A stretch of DNA of 6,779 bases. Source: JBHIER01 sp046760705 [NCBI: bacterium]. Its GTDB lineage: Bacteria; JBHIER01; G020348925. Shown here piece after piece: positions 1 through 5,151 of this stretch. A program made the position numbers and the translations under genes. Numbering within the stretch: the first letter of the stretch is position 1; each line of letters opens with the position of its first letter. The stretch covers positions 1 to 6,779 of the forward strand of contig JBHIER010000188.1 in assembly GCA_046760705.1 (NCBI GenBank), written 5' to 3'. Under the pieces are notes generated by a model, which saw only the letters and a program-made list of their open reading frames with translations, had not been told where the DNA came from and did no database searches.

Positions 1-1
1 G

Positions 2-54
2 GGGGCAGGAGTACCTGTCTGCCGTGCCCGACACAGGCAGGCAACTCCTGCCCC
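2..54. repeat. Long palindromic hairpin element
   Basis: The arms 2-12 and 44-54 are perfectly complementary over 11 bp (GGGGCAGGAGT / ACTCCTGCCCC). After a small asymmetric bulge a second stem (14-21 with 34-41, one G-T pair) continues inward and leaves a loop of about 12 nt. No T-run follows, so it is not a classical intrinsic terminator. The outer arm resembles the half-site at 1434-1460, which suggests a dispersed palindromic repeat family rather than a gene-specific signal. A Rho-independent terminator of an upstream gene outside the window is the alternative. Confidence 0.6.
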
Positions 55-89
55 AGCACAAGTGAATCTTTTAACCTGTCGTCGAATCA

Positions 90-710
90 TTGGTCGACTT
101 CTTCATCAATCTCATCTCCAGCCACGGGCCCCTCATCGCTTATCTTCTGCTGTTTGTCAGCGCCTTTGTGGAGAACATCTTCCCACCCATTCCAGGTGAC
201 ACCGTCACTCTCTTCGGAGCCTATCTGGTGGGGCGAGGAGAGCTCGATGTAGTTCCGGTCTTTTCGGCCACAGTCGCCGGAAGTTTCATCGGATTTATGG
301 CCATATACTCCCTCGGACTGAAAAAGGGGAGGGCCCTTTTCGACAGAGGGAATTCTTCTCTTCGCTCCGCTCACAGGTTGGAGAAAGTGGAGAGATGGTT
401 TGGCAGGTACGGCCCTAAGGTAATCCTGGCGAACAGATTCCTATCCGGGCTCCGGTCCCTCGTAGCGCTCGCCGCCGGTATCGGAAACATGCCGGCAGGA
501 AAAGTGACATTCTATAGCCTCATCAGCATCGGAGTCTGGAACGGTTTCATCATTTATGCCGGTCTGATGGTGGGTGCAAATTGGCCGACAGTGAAGACCA
601 TCCTCAGCACCTACAGCCGAATTATCGTTCTTCTGGCCATCGGGCTCATCGCCGGACTACTCCTCAGGTTCCTCCTCAAAAGAAGGGAACGTACGCCACA
701 GCGCCGCTGA
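90..710 (+). CDS. DedA family (SNARE-associated/VTT domain) integral membrane protein
   Basis: This 206-residue inner-membrane protein belongs to the DedA/VTT family. Members are linked to recycling of undecaprenyl phosphate and other lipid carriers, membrane potential and drug tolerance; the exact substrate here is not determinable. The sequence shows the conserved N-terminal re-entrant segment with E28 and the PPIPGD box (residues 32-37), a soluble linker with Arg/Lys (about 78-110), the second conserved segment with N115-R116 and R122 followed by an AAGIGNMP stretch, then a hydrophobic helix (about 174-196) and a basic tail. The length is typical for the family. The start is TTG at 90; the frame is closed by a TAA at 72-74 and has no ATG before the conserved region, so TTG is the only sensible start although no strong Shine-Dalgarno precedes it. 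It stands alone in the window, with repeats on both sides. Confidence 0.9.
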   Translation: MVDFFINLISSHGPLIAYLLLFVSAFVENIFPPIPGDTVTLFGAYLVGRGELDVVPVFSATVAGSFIGFMAIYSLGLKKGRALFDRGNSSLRSAHRLEKVERWFGRYGPKVILANRFLSGLRSLVALAAGIGNMPAGKVTFYSLISIGVWNGFIIYAGLMVGANWPTVKTILSTYSRIIVLLAIGLIAGLLLRFLLKRRERTPQRR

Positions 711-744
711 CCCGCAGATCAAGAGGTGAAAAGTTGCCAGACGC

Positions 745-837
745 CGAACATTGGGATTTTGGTCATTGCAATTTGTTTCGGATTTCGATATTCGAAATTC
801 GGATTTATACCTCGTCGGTTTGAGGCGAAGCTTCGCT
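745..837 (+). repeat. Dispersed 93-bp repeat, copy 1
   Basis: It aligns without gaps to 6385-6477 with 6 mismatches (at 769, 789, 797, 802, 803 and 829). The left half is ttcgaa-rich; the right half holds CCTC-8nt-GAGG and the palindrome GCGAAGCTTCGC (825-836). Identity with copy 2 ends sharply after CTTCGCT on the right. Copy 1 lacks the complementary left arm that precedes copy 2, so it looks like half of a larger inverted-repeat element. Its right edge cuts into the reading frame of the minus-strand gene remnant, fusing repeat-derived codons to its 3' end. Confidence 0.85.
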
Positions 838-1023
838 GTTATTGGATCGATTAGCTCTGCGCCGTCATCAGGTATGGTGTCATTGAAGCCAGAAGCCTCG
901 TAGATATGGAAGATACAATCTCCCGTTCCCCACACCACAATTTCGAGAGTCATAATGTTGAAATAGTGTAAGTCGTCCGGAGGAACAAATAGTGTTGCCC
1001 CTGGGTTAGGGTTACGATGCCCG

Positions 1024-1122
1024 CCCCGTTAAATAAGAAATGACCAAGGAGTGTATACCATTGCCTTGATTCGTTAGATGGTTTCGGGAAATGATGTTAG
1101 CTATACCAAGTATTTAACGGGG
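1024..1122. mobile_element. Putative 99-bp MITE-like insertion with 12-bp perfect inverted repeats
   Basis: The ends CCCCGTTAAATA (1024-1035) and TATTTAACGGGG (1111-1122) are perfect inverted repeats. The element is flanked directly by CCCG on both sides (1020-1023 and 1123-1126), consistent with a 4-bp target-site duplication. It has no coding capacity; the interior has only a small CAAGG/CCTTG stem (1045-1049 with 1064-1068) and a GTATAC palindrome. Excision with one CCCG copy restores an open minus-strand frame through the broken gene, which supports a real insertion. No partner transposase with these ends is in the window. Because the repeat is flanked by C/G runs, the exact boundary could move by one base. 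Confidence 0.55.
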
Positions 1123-1230
1123 CCCGTTTCGTCTTTCGTTGACGTCACCATGTACCGTAACCGATACAGGCTTCGTCACCGTCACGCTCACCCCGGGCTC
1201 CTCCTGGGAATTGCAATGCCGGCACATGAA

Positions 1231-1257
1231 AAAAGCTTGCTAAAAGAGCAAACTTTT
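1231..1257. repeat. AT-rich hairpin
   Basis: Arms 1231-1241 and 1247-1257 pair over 11 positions with one mismatch (1236/1252) and a 5-nt loop (aaaag). It lies inside the minus-strand gene remnant and contains its in-frame TAG (1242-1240), so it may be part of the damage or simply a palindromic coding stretch. It is too AT-rich and lacks a GC stem with a separate T-run, so a terminator role is unconvincing. Confidence 0.4.
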
Positions 1258-1433
1258 ATCCCACCCGGGCGGTTCACCATCAGGTGTCTTCTCATCTTCC
1301 ATAAACGGCCAGAAGAGACGCGTCTGTCTGCCTCCAGGGGTAACAAAATGGCCTTCTTGCCACTCATCCGACGAGTCCTTCCTCACCGCCACTCAATGAG
1401 AATAGGGCGCAAGGAGCAATGACCACGCTGGAT

Positions 1434-1467
1434 CAGGCCTGTGTGGTACTCCTGCTCCCCACTGGGG
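1434..1467. repeat. Partial palindromic repeat related to the hairpin at 1-54
   Basis: On the minus strand this reads GGGGAGCAGGAGTACC followed by ACACAGGCCTG, close to the outer arm GGGGGCAGGAGTACC at 1-15. It is followed on the plus strand by the short palindrome CCCC-ACT-GGGG (1457-1467). It looks like half of a palindromic element. It lies just upstream of the 5' end of the remnant gene, where it may have displaced the original start. Confidence 0.4.
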
Positions 1468-1526
1468 TGTTCCCAAGGCACCTAAGCCAAACTAACCGGC
1501 CAACAGGTCAAGACTCTTGAATGGGG

Positions 1527-2204
1527 TCAGATTTTCATCCCAGAGGCAATCTTCTGGAGGACCTCCTTGTCGAGGATATTGATGGTCTTGCCTTTGATGT
1601 CGATGATCCCCATCAATCTCATTTTCCTTAAAGTGCGGGAGAGGGTCTCGCTCACTGTGCCGATCTTGTGGGCCAATTCCATCATTTTCATCTCCAACTG
1701 GAAAAAATCTCTGTCGGCCTTCACCGAGCAGTCGAGAAGAAATTTGGCCAGTCTTGCCGAGACCTCCCTGAGGGATAGGTCCTCGATCAAGGTAGTCAAC
1801 TCTCGCAGCAGGCTCGACAATGCTCCCAGCATCTTTAAGCTGAGCTGAGGGTTGGTGTGTAATAGGTTTAATAGATCCCCTTTGGCGATGCAGAGTATTT
1901 CACACTCTGTTAAAGCGTCGGCGTAAGCTGGATACGTTTTTCCGGAAAACATGGCTGCCTCGGCAAACATCTCACCCGAGACGACCGTGCGCAGGATTTG
2001 CCTTTTCCCATCTGCGGACAATTTGAATATTTCGATGCGTCCGGAACTGAGTATAAAAAGCTCGTCGGCGGGATCGCCCTCACTGAAAATTGCCTCTCCC
2101 CTGGCGAATCTCCTGGCGGTGGTAATGTTGGCCACCTCACTCAGGTCTCCCTCACTCAGCTCTGAGAACAAGAGGCTTTTTTTGAGACCATCTTTCTTGT
2201 TCAT
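1527..2204 (-). CDS. Crp/Fnr family transcriptional regulator
   Basis: This 225-residue cytoplasmic DNA-binding regulator has an N-terminal cNMP-binding-type beta-barrel (about residues 13-115), a dimerisation helix (about 118-145) and a C-terminal winged helix-turn-helix (about 150-222). The recognition helix TVSETLSRTLRK carries E186-x2-S189-R190, the FNR-type pattern, so an FNR-like half-site (TTGAT) is expected. There is no N-terminal Cys cluster as in oxygen-sensing FNR, and the phosphate-binding cassette of CRP is replaced by GEMFAEAAMF and YPAYA, without the usual Arg-Ser, so cAMP is an unlikely ligand. The pattern is closer to DNR/NnrR-like members that sense NO, CO or redox; the signal is inferred, not shown. 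The start at 2204 is chosen because AAGGA lies 8 nt upstream; an ATG at 2294 would add 30 low-complexity residues overlapping its own promoter. It is divergent from the selenothioredoxin/gcvPB genes. Confidence 0.88.
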   Translation of the reverse strand: MNKKDGLKKSLLFSELSEGDLSEVANITTARRFARGEAIFSEGDPADELFILSSGRIEIFKLSADGKRQILRTVVSGEMFAEAAMFSGKTYPAYADALTECEILCIAKGDLLNLLHTNPQLSLKMLGALSSLLRELTTLIEDLSLREVSARLAKFLLDCSVKADRDFFQLEMKMMELAHKIGTVSETLSRTLRKMRLMGIIDIKGKTINILDKEVLQKIASGMKI

Positions 2205-2247
2205 ATCCCGTTCCTTTTGGAAGATGCGGGAGTACCATTCTATCTCA

Positions 2248-2276
2248 AAAATACGACACCTCTCACCAAAAATCAA
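2248..2276 (-). promoter_or_regulatory. Candidate sigma-70 promoter of the Crp/Fnr gene
   Basis: On the minus strand a -35-like TTGATT (2276-2271) and a -10-like TATTTT (2253-2248) are separated by exactly 17 bp, about 45 bp upstream of the start at 2204. This also argues against starting translation at 2294. It is inferred from sequence only. Confidence 0.45.
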
Positions 2277-2305
2277 GCTATTTATTAATCTCATTCAGGG
2301 AACGG

Positions 2306-2357
2306 AGCTTCGCCTCAGACCGACCTGCCTGAGGCAGGCAGGCGAGACAAATTCCAA
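2306..2357 (-). repeat. Dispersed repeat fragment, copy 3, with CCTGCC palindrome
   Basis: AGCTTCGCCTCAGACCGAC at 2306-2324 matches the reverse complement of 814-832 in copy 1 at 18 of 19 positions. The segment ACAAATTCCAA at 2347-2357 matches the ttcgaa-rich half of copy 2 in the same inverted orientation. Between them the palindrome CCTGCCTGAGGCAGG (2324-2338) has replaced the middle of the repeat. It is an inverted, internally altered member of the family. Confidence 0.55.
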
Positions 2358-2596
2358 TTTTGGAGATGAAGGGGGGAGGCCTTACTATCCTTATGTCTTC
2401 TTGGGGGCAGATCACCATTCAGCTTTAATTCCACACACCCATTCAGTAAAACCGTGGCAGTTTTTGAATCTGGTTGAAAATATCAAAGTTCTACCGCACT
2501 CAGTCAACTGGCAATTTTGGGACGGTGCCCTGCATCAGCAAGAGCGAATTCGTAGCATTTCCGAGACGTTCTGGGCGATACCTTATGAGAAGGTGC

Positions 2597-2625
2597 TTGC
2601 CTTTGAGGGAAGAGATTTGTATATT
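2597..2625 (+). promoter_or_regulatory. Candidate promoter of the selenothioredoxin/gcvPB genes
   Basis: TTGCCT (2597-2602) and TATATT (2620-2625) are separated by 17 bp, about 100 bp before the ATG at 2724. This is the best sigma-70-like pair seen upstream of this gene. The assignment rests on sequence match alone. Confidence 0.35.
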
Positions 2626-2708
2626 ACTCACGCAGCACGTCGCTTTTGGGGATGGGTCGAAATGTTTTTTGAAACCCGAAAGAGCTCGCTTCTTTCGACT
2701 GTGTAAAA

Positions 2709-2717
2709 TAAGGAGGT
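2709..2717 (+). promoter_or_regulatory. Strong Shine-Dalgarno that fixes the start upstream of the UGA
   Basis: TAAGGAGGT is fully complementary to the 16S rRNA 3' end and lies 6 nt before the ATG at 2724. It is the strongest ribosome-binding site in the window. It shows that translation is meant to begin upstream of the in-frame TGA at 2883 and not at the GTG at 2931, which has no such site. Confidence 0.85.
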
Positions 2718-2723
2718 CAGACG

Positions 2724-3449
2724 ATGAAAAGATTCCTTCTCTTTTCCACCGTGGTTTGCGGTTTGCTCTTCGGCTGCGCCGCACGGAGAGCCCACATCCA
2801 ATGGGCTCCAAGTCTGAGCCAAGGGCTGACCGAGGCAAAAGCCTCGAACAGGCCCATCGTCCTCGACTTTTACAGCCCCACCTGAAAGTGGTGTACGGCT
2901 CTGGATGAGTCCACGTTTGTCGATCCCCAGGTGATCGACTTTTCAGAACAATCTGTCTTTGTGAAGATCAACGCCAAAGAGGATACCGCCACTGCCCAGC
3001 AGTTTGGCGTCGTCGGGTATCCGACCGTCGTCCTGCTCAACTCCGGCGGGCAGGAGATCGACCGGATCTTTGGGTACCGAGGCCCGGAGCCCTTTCTCCA
3101 GCAGATCGAAGACTATCTGGCCGGAAGAGGTACCTTTGCCACGGTGATCGAGAAACTGAAGGCAGACCCGGACAATATTGAGCTTTTGCTCGACGTCGGA
3201 GAACGCTATTACGCCCGGGGCAAATTTGAAGAAGCCGCCGTCCACTACGAAAAGGTGATTTCATTAGATCCGAAAAACGAAAGTGGGAAGAAGGCAGAGG
3301 CTAGCTTCTACGTTGGCTATTTCTATCAGAGGGCTGGAAAAAAGGAGGATGCTATCACCGCTTACGAAAGCTTCATCAAAGAGTTCCCAACGCACGAGGA
3401 TGCGGAATGGGCCAGGGAGCAGATCGAGAAGTTGAAAGGCAAGCAATGA
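2724..3449 (+). CDS. Predicted selenocysteine-containing thioredoxin-like TPR lipoprotein
   Basis: The gene has 241 codons plus the stop, with TGA at codon 54 read as selenocysteine. Residues 1-18 form a lipoprotein signal (KR, hydrophobic core, LFGC with C18 as lipidation site). Residues about 30-135 form a thioredoxin-like domain: [11 protein letters not shown], then U54-K-W-C57, [15 protein letters not shown], and the cis-Pro loop GYPT (P100), as in DsbD-gamma/thioredoxin_7 proteins. Two TPR repeats (about 150-184 and 191-225) close the protein. The TGA sits exactly where the first Cys of the CxxC motif belongs, giving UxxC, a common selenoprotein redox motif. The reading frame and conservation continue intact beyond it. 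The likely role is a periplasm-facing thiol-disulfide or peroxide reductase; the partner is unknown. The final codons overlap gcvPB (ATGA), implying coupling. The alternative is a nonsense mutation or sequencing error of TGC/TGT, which would be a striking coincidence at this codon. Confidence 0.82.
2883..2885 (+). other. In-frame UGA predicted to encode selenocysteine (Sec54)
   Basis: TGA follows the codons for Y-S-P-T and precedes AAG TGG TGT (K-W-C), so it occupies the N-terminal, nucleophilic position of a thioredoxin CxxC motif. Several other genes here, including this one, end in TGA, so a genome-wide reassignment of UGA is unlikely. Context-dependent recoding to Sec is the simplest reading. 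Confidence 0.8.
2885..2918 (+). promoter_or_regulatory. Possible bacterial SECIS hairpin
   Basis: Immediately after the UGA, GUG (2888-2890) pairs with CAC (2912-2914) and GGCUC (2897-2901) pairs with GAGUC (2907-2911, one G-U), leaving a 6-nt bulge (2891-2896) and the apical loop UGGAU. AAA/UUU (2885-2887/2916-2918) could extend the base past a bulged G2915. The loop G lies 18 nt after the UGA, which fits the known spacing of bacterial SECIS elements with a G near the loop start. A competing 4-bp UGGA/UCCA hairpin exists, and the stems are short, so the structure is tentative. Confidence 0.5.
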
Positions 3450-4918
3450 TGGCCGAGAAGTTGATCTTCGAGCTGAGCTCAAAGGGGAGGCGGGGGTATA
3501 CGCTTCCGAAGTGCGACGTGCCCGAAAGGGAGGTCACAGAGCTGTTGCCCCCGGAAACGTTGAGAGAGAAACCGGCCGAGCTGCCGGAAGTGAGTGAGGC
3601 GGGCGTGGTCCGCCATTTCGTCAATCTATCCGTCTTGAACCATCACGTGGACAAGGGGTTCTATCCCTTGGGTTCGTGCACCATGAAGTACAACCCCAAG
3701 ATCAATGAAGATATGGCTCGGTTGCCGGGGTTTGCTCACATCCACCCCCTTCAGCCTGAGGAAACGGTTCAGGGTGCATTGCAGCTCATGTACGAGTTGG
3801 GCCAATATCTGTGCGAGATTGCTGGCATGGACGAGATCACGCTTCAGCCGGCCGCCGGGGCCCAAGGCGAACTGACCGGCCTGTTGATGATGCGGGCCTA
3901 TCACCAAACCCAGGGCAACCCTCGCTCCAAGGTGATCCTGCCCGATTCGGCCCACGGCACCAATCCGGCCAGTATCGTTACGGCCGGATATAAAACCGTC
4001 CAGATCCGCTCCAATGAGCGAGGACTGGTTGAGCTCAACGAACTCCGAAAGGCGGTGGACGAAGAGGTGGCAGCGCTGATGCTGACCAACCCCAACACCC
4101 TCGGTCTTTTCGAATCGGACATCTGCGAAATATCGAAGATTGTCCACGATGCCGGCGCACTTTTGTACATGGACGGGGCCAATCTCAACGCCCTGATGGG
4201 CATCGCCATGCCCGGTGATATGGGGTTCGACGCGGTCCATTTCAACCTGCACAAGACCTTCTCGACCCCTCACGGCGGTGGCGGTCCCGGCTCCGGACCC
4301 CTTGGCGTGAAGAAGGACCTGGCGAAATTTTTGCCTGTTCCGGTTGTTCGAAGAGGCAAGAAGCAAGAGGCAAGAAGCAAGAGATATTATCTCGATTACG
4401 ACTTACCGCAATCGATCGGAAAGATCCAGACTTTCTACGGCAACTTCGGAGTTATGGTCAAGGCGTATACTTACATTCGCATCTTAGGGCCTGAGGGTCT
4501 GAGGGAGGTGAGCGAAAGCGCCATTGTCAACGCTAATTACCTCTTGCGCCGCCTCGAGCCCTATTTCGACTTGCCCTACAAGGGGCCATGCATGCACGAG
4601 TTTGTTCTATCCGGAAACCGGCAAAAAGCCAAAGGGATCAGGACAAACGACATGGCCAAAAGGCTCCTCGACTTCGGTGTTCACGCCCCCACGGTCTATT
4701 TCCCCCTCATCGTGCCCGAGGCCCTCATGATCGAGCCGACGGAGACGGAGAGCAGAGAGAGCCTGGACCATTTTATCGAGGCCATGATGGCCATCGCTGA
4801 AGAGGTCGATTCGAACCCTCAGATCGTGAGAACCGCTCCCCACACCACACCGGTCTCACGCCTGGATGAGGCGGCAGCGGTAAAGAATCTCGACGTGAGG
4901 TGGAGGCCTGGAGGTTAA
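3446..4918 (+). CDS. gcvPB: Glycine dehydrogenase (decarboxylating) subunit 2, P-protein beta
   Basis: This PLP-dependent subunit pairs with GcvPA to decarboxylate glycine and load the aminomethyl group on lipoyl-GcvH in the glycine cleavage system. The 490-residue length is normal for the split P-protein. Visible landmarks are the N-terminal [46 protein letters not shown], the [10 protein letters not shown] segment, MDGANLNA, and [16 protein letters not shown] with K270 as the Schiff-base lysine, then [16 protein letters not shown]. The start at 3446 overlaps the upstream stop (ATGA) and has GAAAGG 6 nt before it; the open frame extends to 3407 inside the upstream gene but without similarity. 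An odd 7-8 residue insertion (about KQEARSKR) at 4351-4383 arises from a 14-bp tandem repeat. The partner genes gcvPA, gcvT and gcvH are not in the window; instead it follows the selenothioredoxin-like gene. Confidence 0.95.
   Translation: MMAEKLIFELSSKGRRGYTLPKCDVPEREVTELLPPETLREKPAELPEVSEAGVVRHFVNLSVLNHHVDKGFYPLGSCTMKYNPKINEDMARLPGFAHIHPLQPEETVQGALQLMYELGQYLCEIAGMDEITLQPAAGAQGELTGLLMMRAYHQTQGNPRSKVILPDSAHGTNPASIVTAGYKTVQIRSNERGLVELNELRKAVDEEVAALMLTNPNTLGLFESDICEISKIVHDAGALLYMDGANLNALMGIAMPGDMGFDAVHFNLHKTFSTPHGGGGPGSGPLGVKKDLAKFLPVPVVRRGKKQEARSKRYYLDYDLPQSIGKIQTFYGNFGVMVKAYTYIRILGPEGLREVSESAIVNANYLLRRLEPYFDLPYKGPCMHEFVLSGNRQKAKGIRTNDMAKRLLDFGVHAPTVYFPLIVPEALMIEPTETESRESLDHFIEAMMAIAEEVDSNPQIVRTAPHTTPVSRLDEAAAVKNLDVRWRPGG
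4351..4383 (+). repeat. In-frame 14-bp tandem repeat inside gcvPB
   Basis: The unit AAGAGGCAAGAAGC occurs at 4351-4364 and 4365-4378 with a partial third unit to 4383 (about 2.4 copies). It encodes the basic stretch GKKQEARSK just before [14 protein letters not shown]. Homologues usually go from the VPVV segment through a few residues to YxLDYD, so about 24 nt look inserted. Two units are not a multiple of three, yet the reading frame is kept. Confidence 0.75.
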
Positions 4919-5151
4919 CAAACCCTGGCAAGGTAAATACGTCGGTTCTGATAATGGAGATGACGTGGTGTATACTGGCAGATACGTCTATAGGTTGCGG
5001 TTTCGAGGCTCGTTTCGGTTTCGTTAATCGTCTATCATTCCCAATACTTTCGGGACGCAACCGAAGAACGAGCAACGATTCGAGTTACGCAACCAATGAA
5101 CGAACTACGCAACCGCAAGCTAAAGTCTATCCCACAGAGGAGGGAATGCCG
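4919..5151. other. Intergenic region with ACGCAACC direct repeats
   Basis: These 233 bp between gcvPB and the M55 gene contain three direct copies of ACGCAACC (5055-5062, 5087-5094, 5107-5114), related CGAAC/CGAGC words and a roughly complementary GGTTGCGGTTTCG stretch near 4995. The frame of the M55 gene is open through this region, but the translation is low-complexity and repeat-derived, so it is not coding. TATACT at 4971-4976 is a possible -10 box with a poor -35. The gap suggests the M55 gene has its own promoter. Confidence 0.5.

Larger units (their letters stand above)
838..1392 (-). pseudogene. Broken gene of unknown family, interrupted by a 99-bp element
   Basis: Read on the minus strand, about 150 codons of protein-like sequence run from near 1392 to 838. 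I do not recognise the family. Segments include GHFVTPGGRQTRLFWPF, DGEPPGWDKSLLF, FMCRHCN (a Cys-x2-Cys), then GATLFVPPDDLHYFN and CIFHIYEASGFNDTIPDDG. Three lesions are visible: an in-frame TAG at 1242-1240 (one change from CAG), a 99-bp insertion plus a 4-bp target duplication at 1020-1122 that shifts the frame and adds stops, and replacement of the 3' end by the repeat at 745-837. Removing exactly 103 bp joins ...NERRNG to HRNPNPG in one open frame. The 5' limit is uncertain: GTG codons at 1392 and 1386 follow an in-frame TGA and lack a clear ribosome-binding site, so the N-terminus may also be lost. It lies downstream of the Crp/Fnr gene on the same strand. Confidence 0.5.
711..1526. other. 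Repeat-rich region without an intact gene
   Basis: This 816-bp stretch between dedA and the convergently oriented Crp/Fnr gene has no convincing intact gene. It contains a copy of a dispersed 93-bp repeat (745-837), remains of a minus-strand gene (about 838-1392), a 99-bp inverted-repeat-flanked element (1024-1122), an AT-rich hairpin (1231-1257), small palindromes at 1457-1467 (CCCC-ACT-GGGG) and 1508-1520 (TCAAGA-C-TCTTGA), and a half-site similar to the hairpin at 1-54. The 114-codon plus-strand open frame at 1078-1422 has no family-like features and runs opposite to the remnant gene. Confidence 0.7.
2205..2723. other. Long divergent intergenic region
   Basis: This 519-bp region separates the Crp/Fnr gene from the rightward selenothioredoxin/gcvPB pair. 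It holds a candidate promoter on each strand (2248-2276 minus, 2597-2625 plus), an inverted fragment of the dispersed repeat with an embedded palindrome (2306-2357), and a plus-strand open frame from about 2340 to 2706. That frame translates into tryptophan- and histidine-containing sequence (for example SVNWQFWDGALHQQERI and ITHAARRFWGW), but it has no clear start or ribosome-binding site and no family I recognise. It may be the worn 3' part of a gene or chance. I saw no TTGAT-N4-ATCAA operator. Confidence 0.5.

Noticed and set aside
1078-1422. Plus-strand 114-codon open frame
   Set aside because: Basic low-information sequence opposite to the more protein-like minus-strand remnant; no ribosome-binding site.
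2205-2294. 30-residue extension of the Crp/Fnr protein
   Set aside because: It covers the promoter-like pair at 2248-2276 and has no ribosome-binding site or family similarity.
2883-2885. UGA as tryptophan (recoded genome) or plain nonsense mutation
   Set aside because: Several genes here end with TGA and Trp uses TGG, so recoding is unlikely. A chance nonsense mutation exactly at the Sec-compatible Cys with an intact frame after it is less likely than Sec, though not excluded.
3407-3445. N-terminal extension of GcvPB
   Set aside because: The extra 13 codons lie inside the upstream gene and lack family similarity; ATG at 3446 has its own Shine-Dalgarno and the coupled ATGA overlap.
2931-3449. 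Short cytoplasmic TPR protein starting at GTG 2931
   Set aside because: It has no ribosome-binding site, and it would remove half of the thioredoxin fold; the strong site at 2709 and the lipoprotein signal favour the start at 2724 with UGA read as Sec.
3626-4366. Long minus-strand open frame inside gcvPB
   Set aside because: Antisense shadow of a well-conserved enzyme.
4900-5151. 84-codon N-terminal extension of the M55 protein
   Set aside because: It is repeat-like and starts inside gcvPB; a strong GGAGGG site and signal peptide mark the start at 5152.
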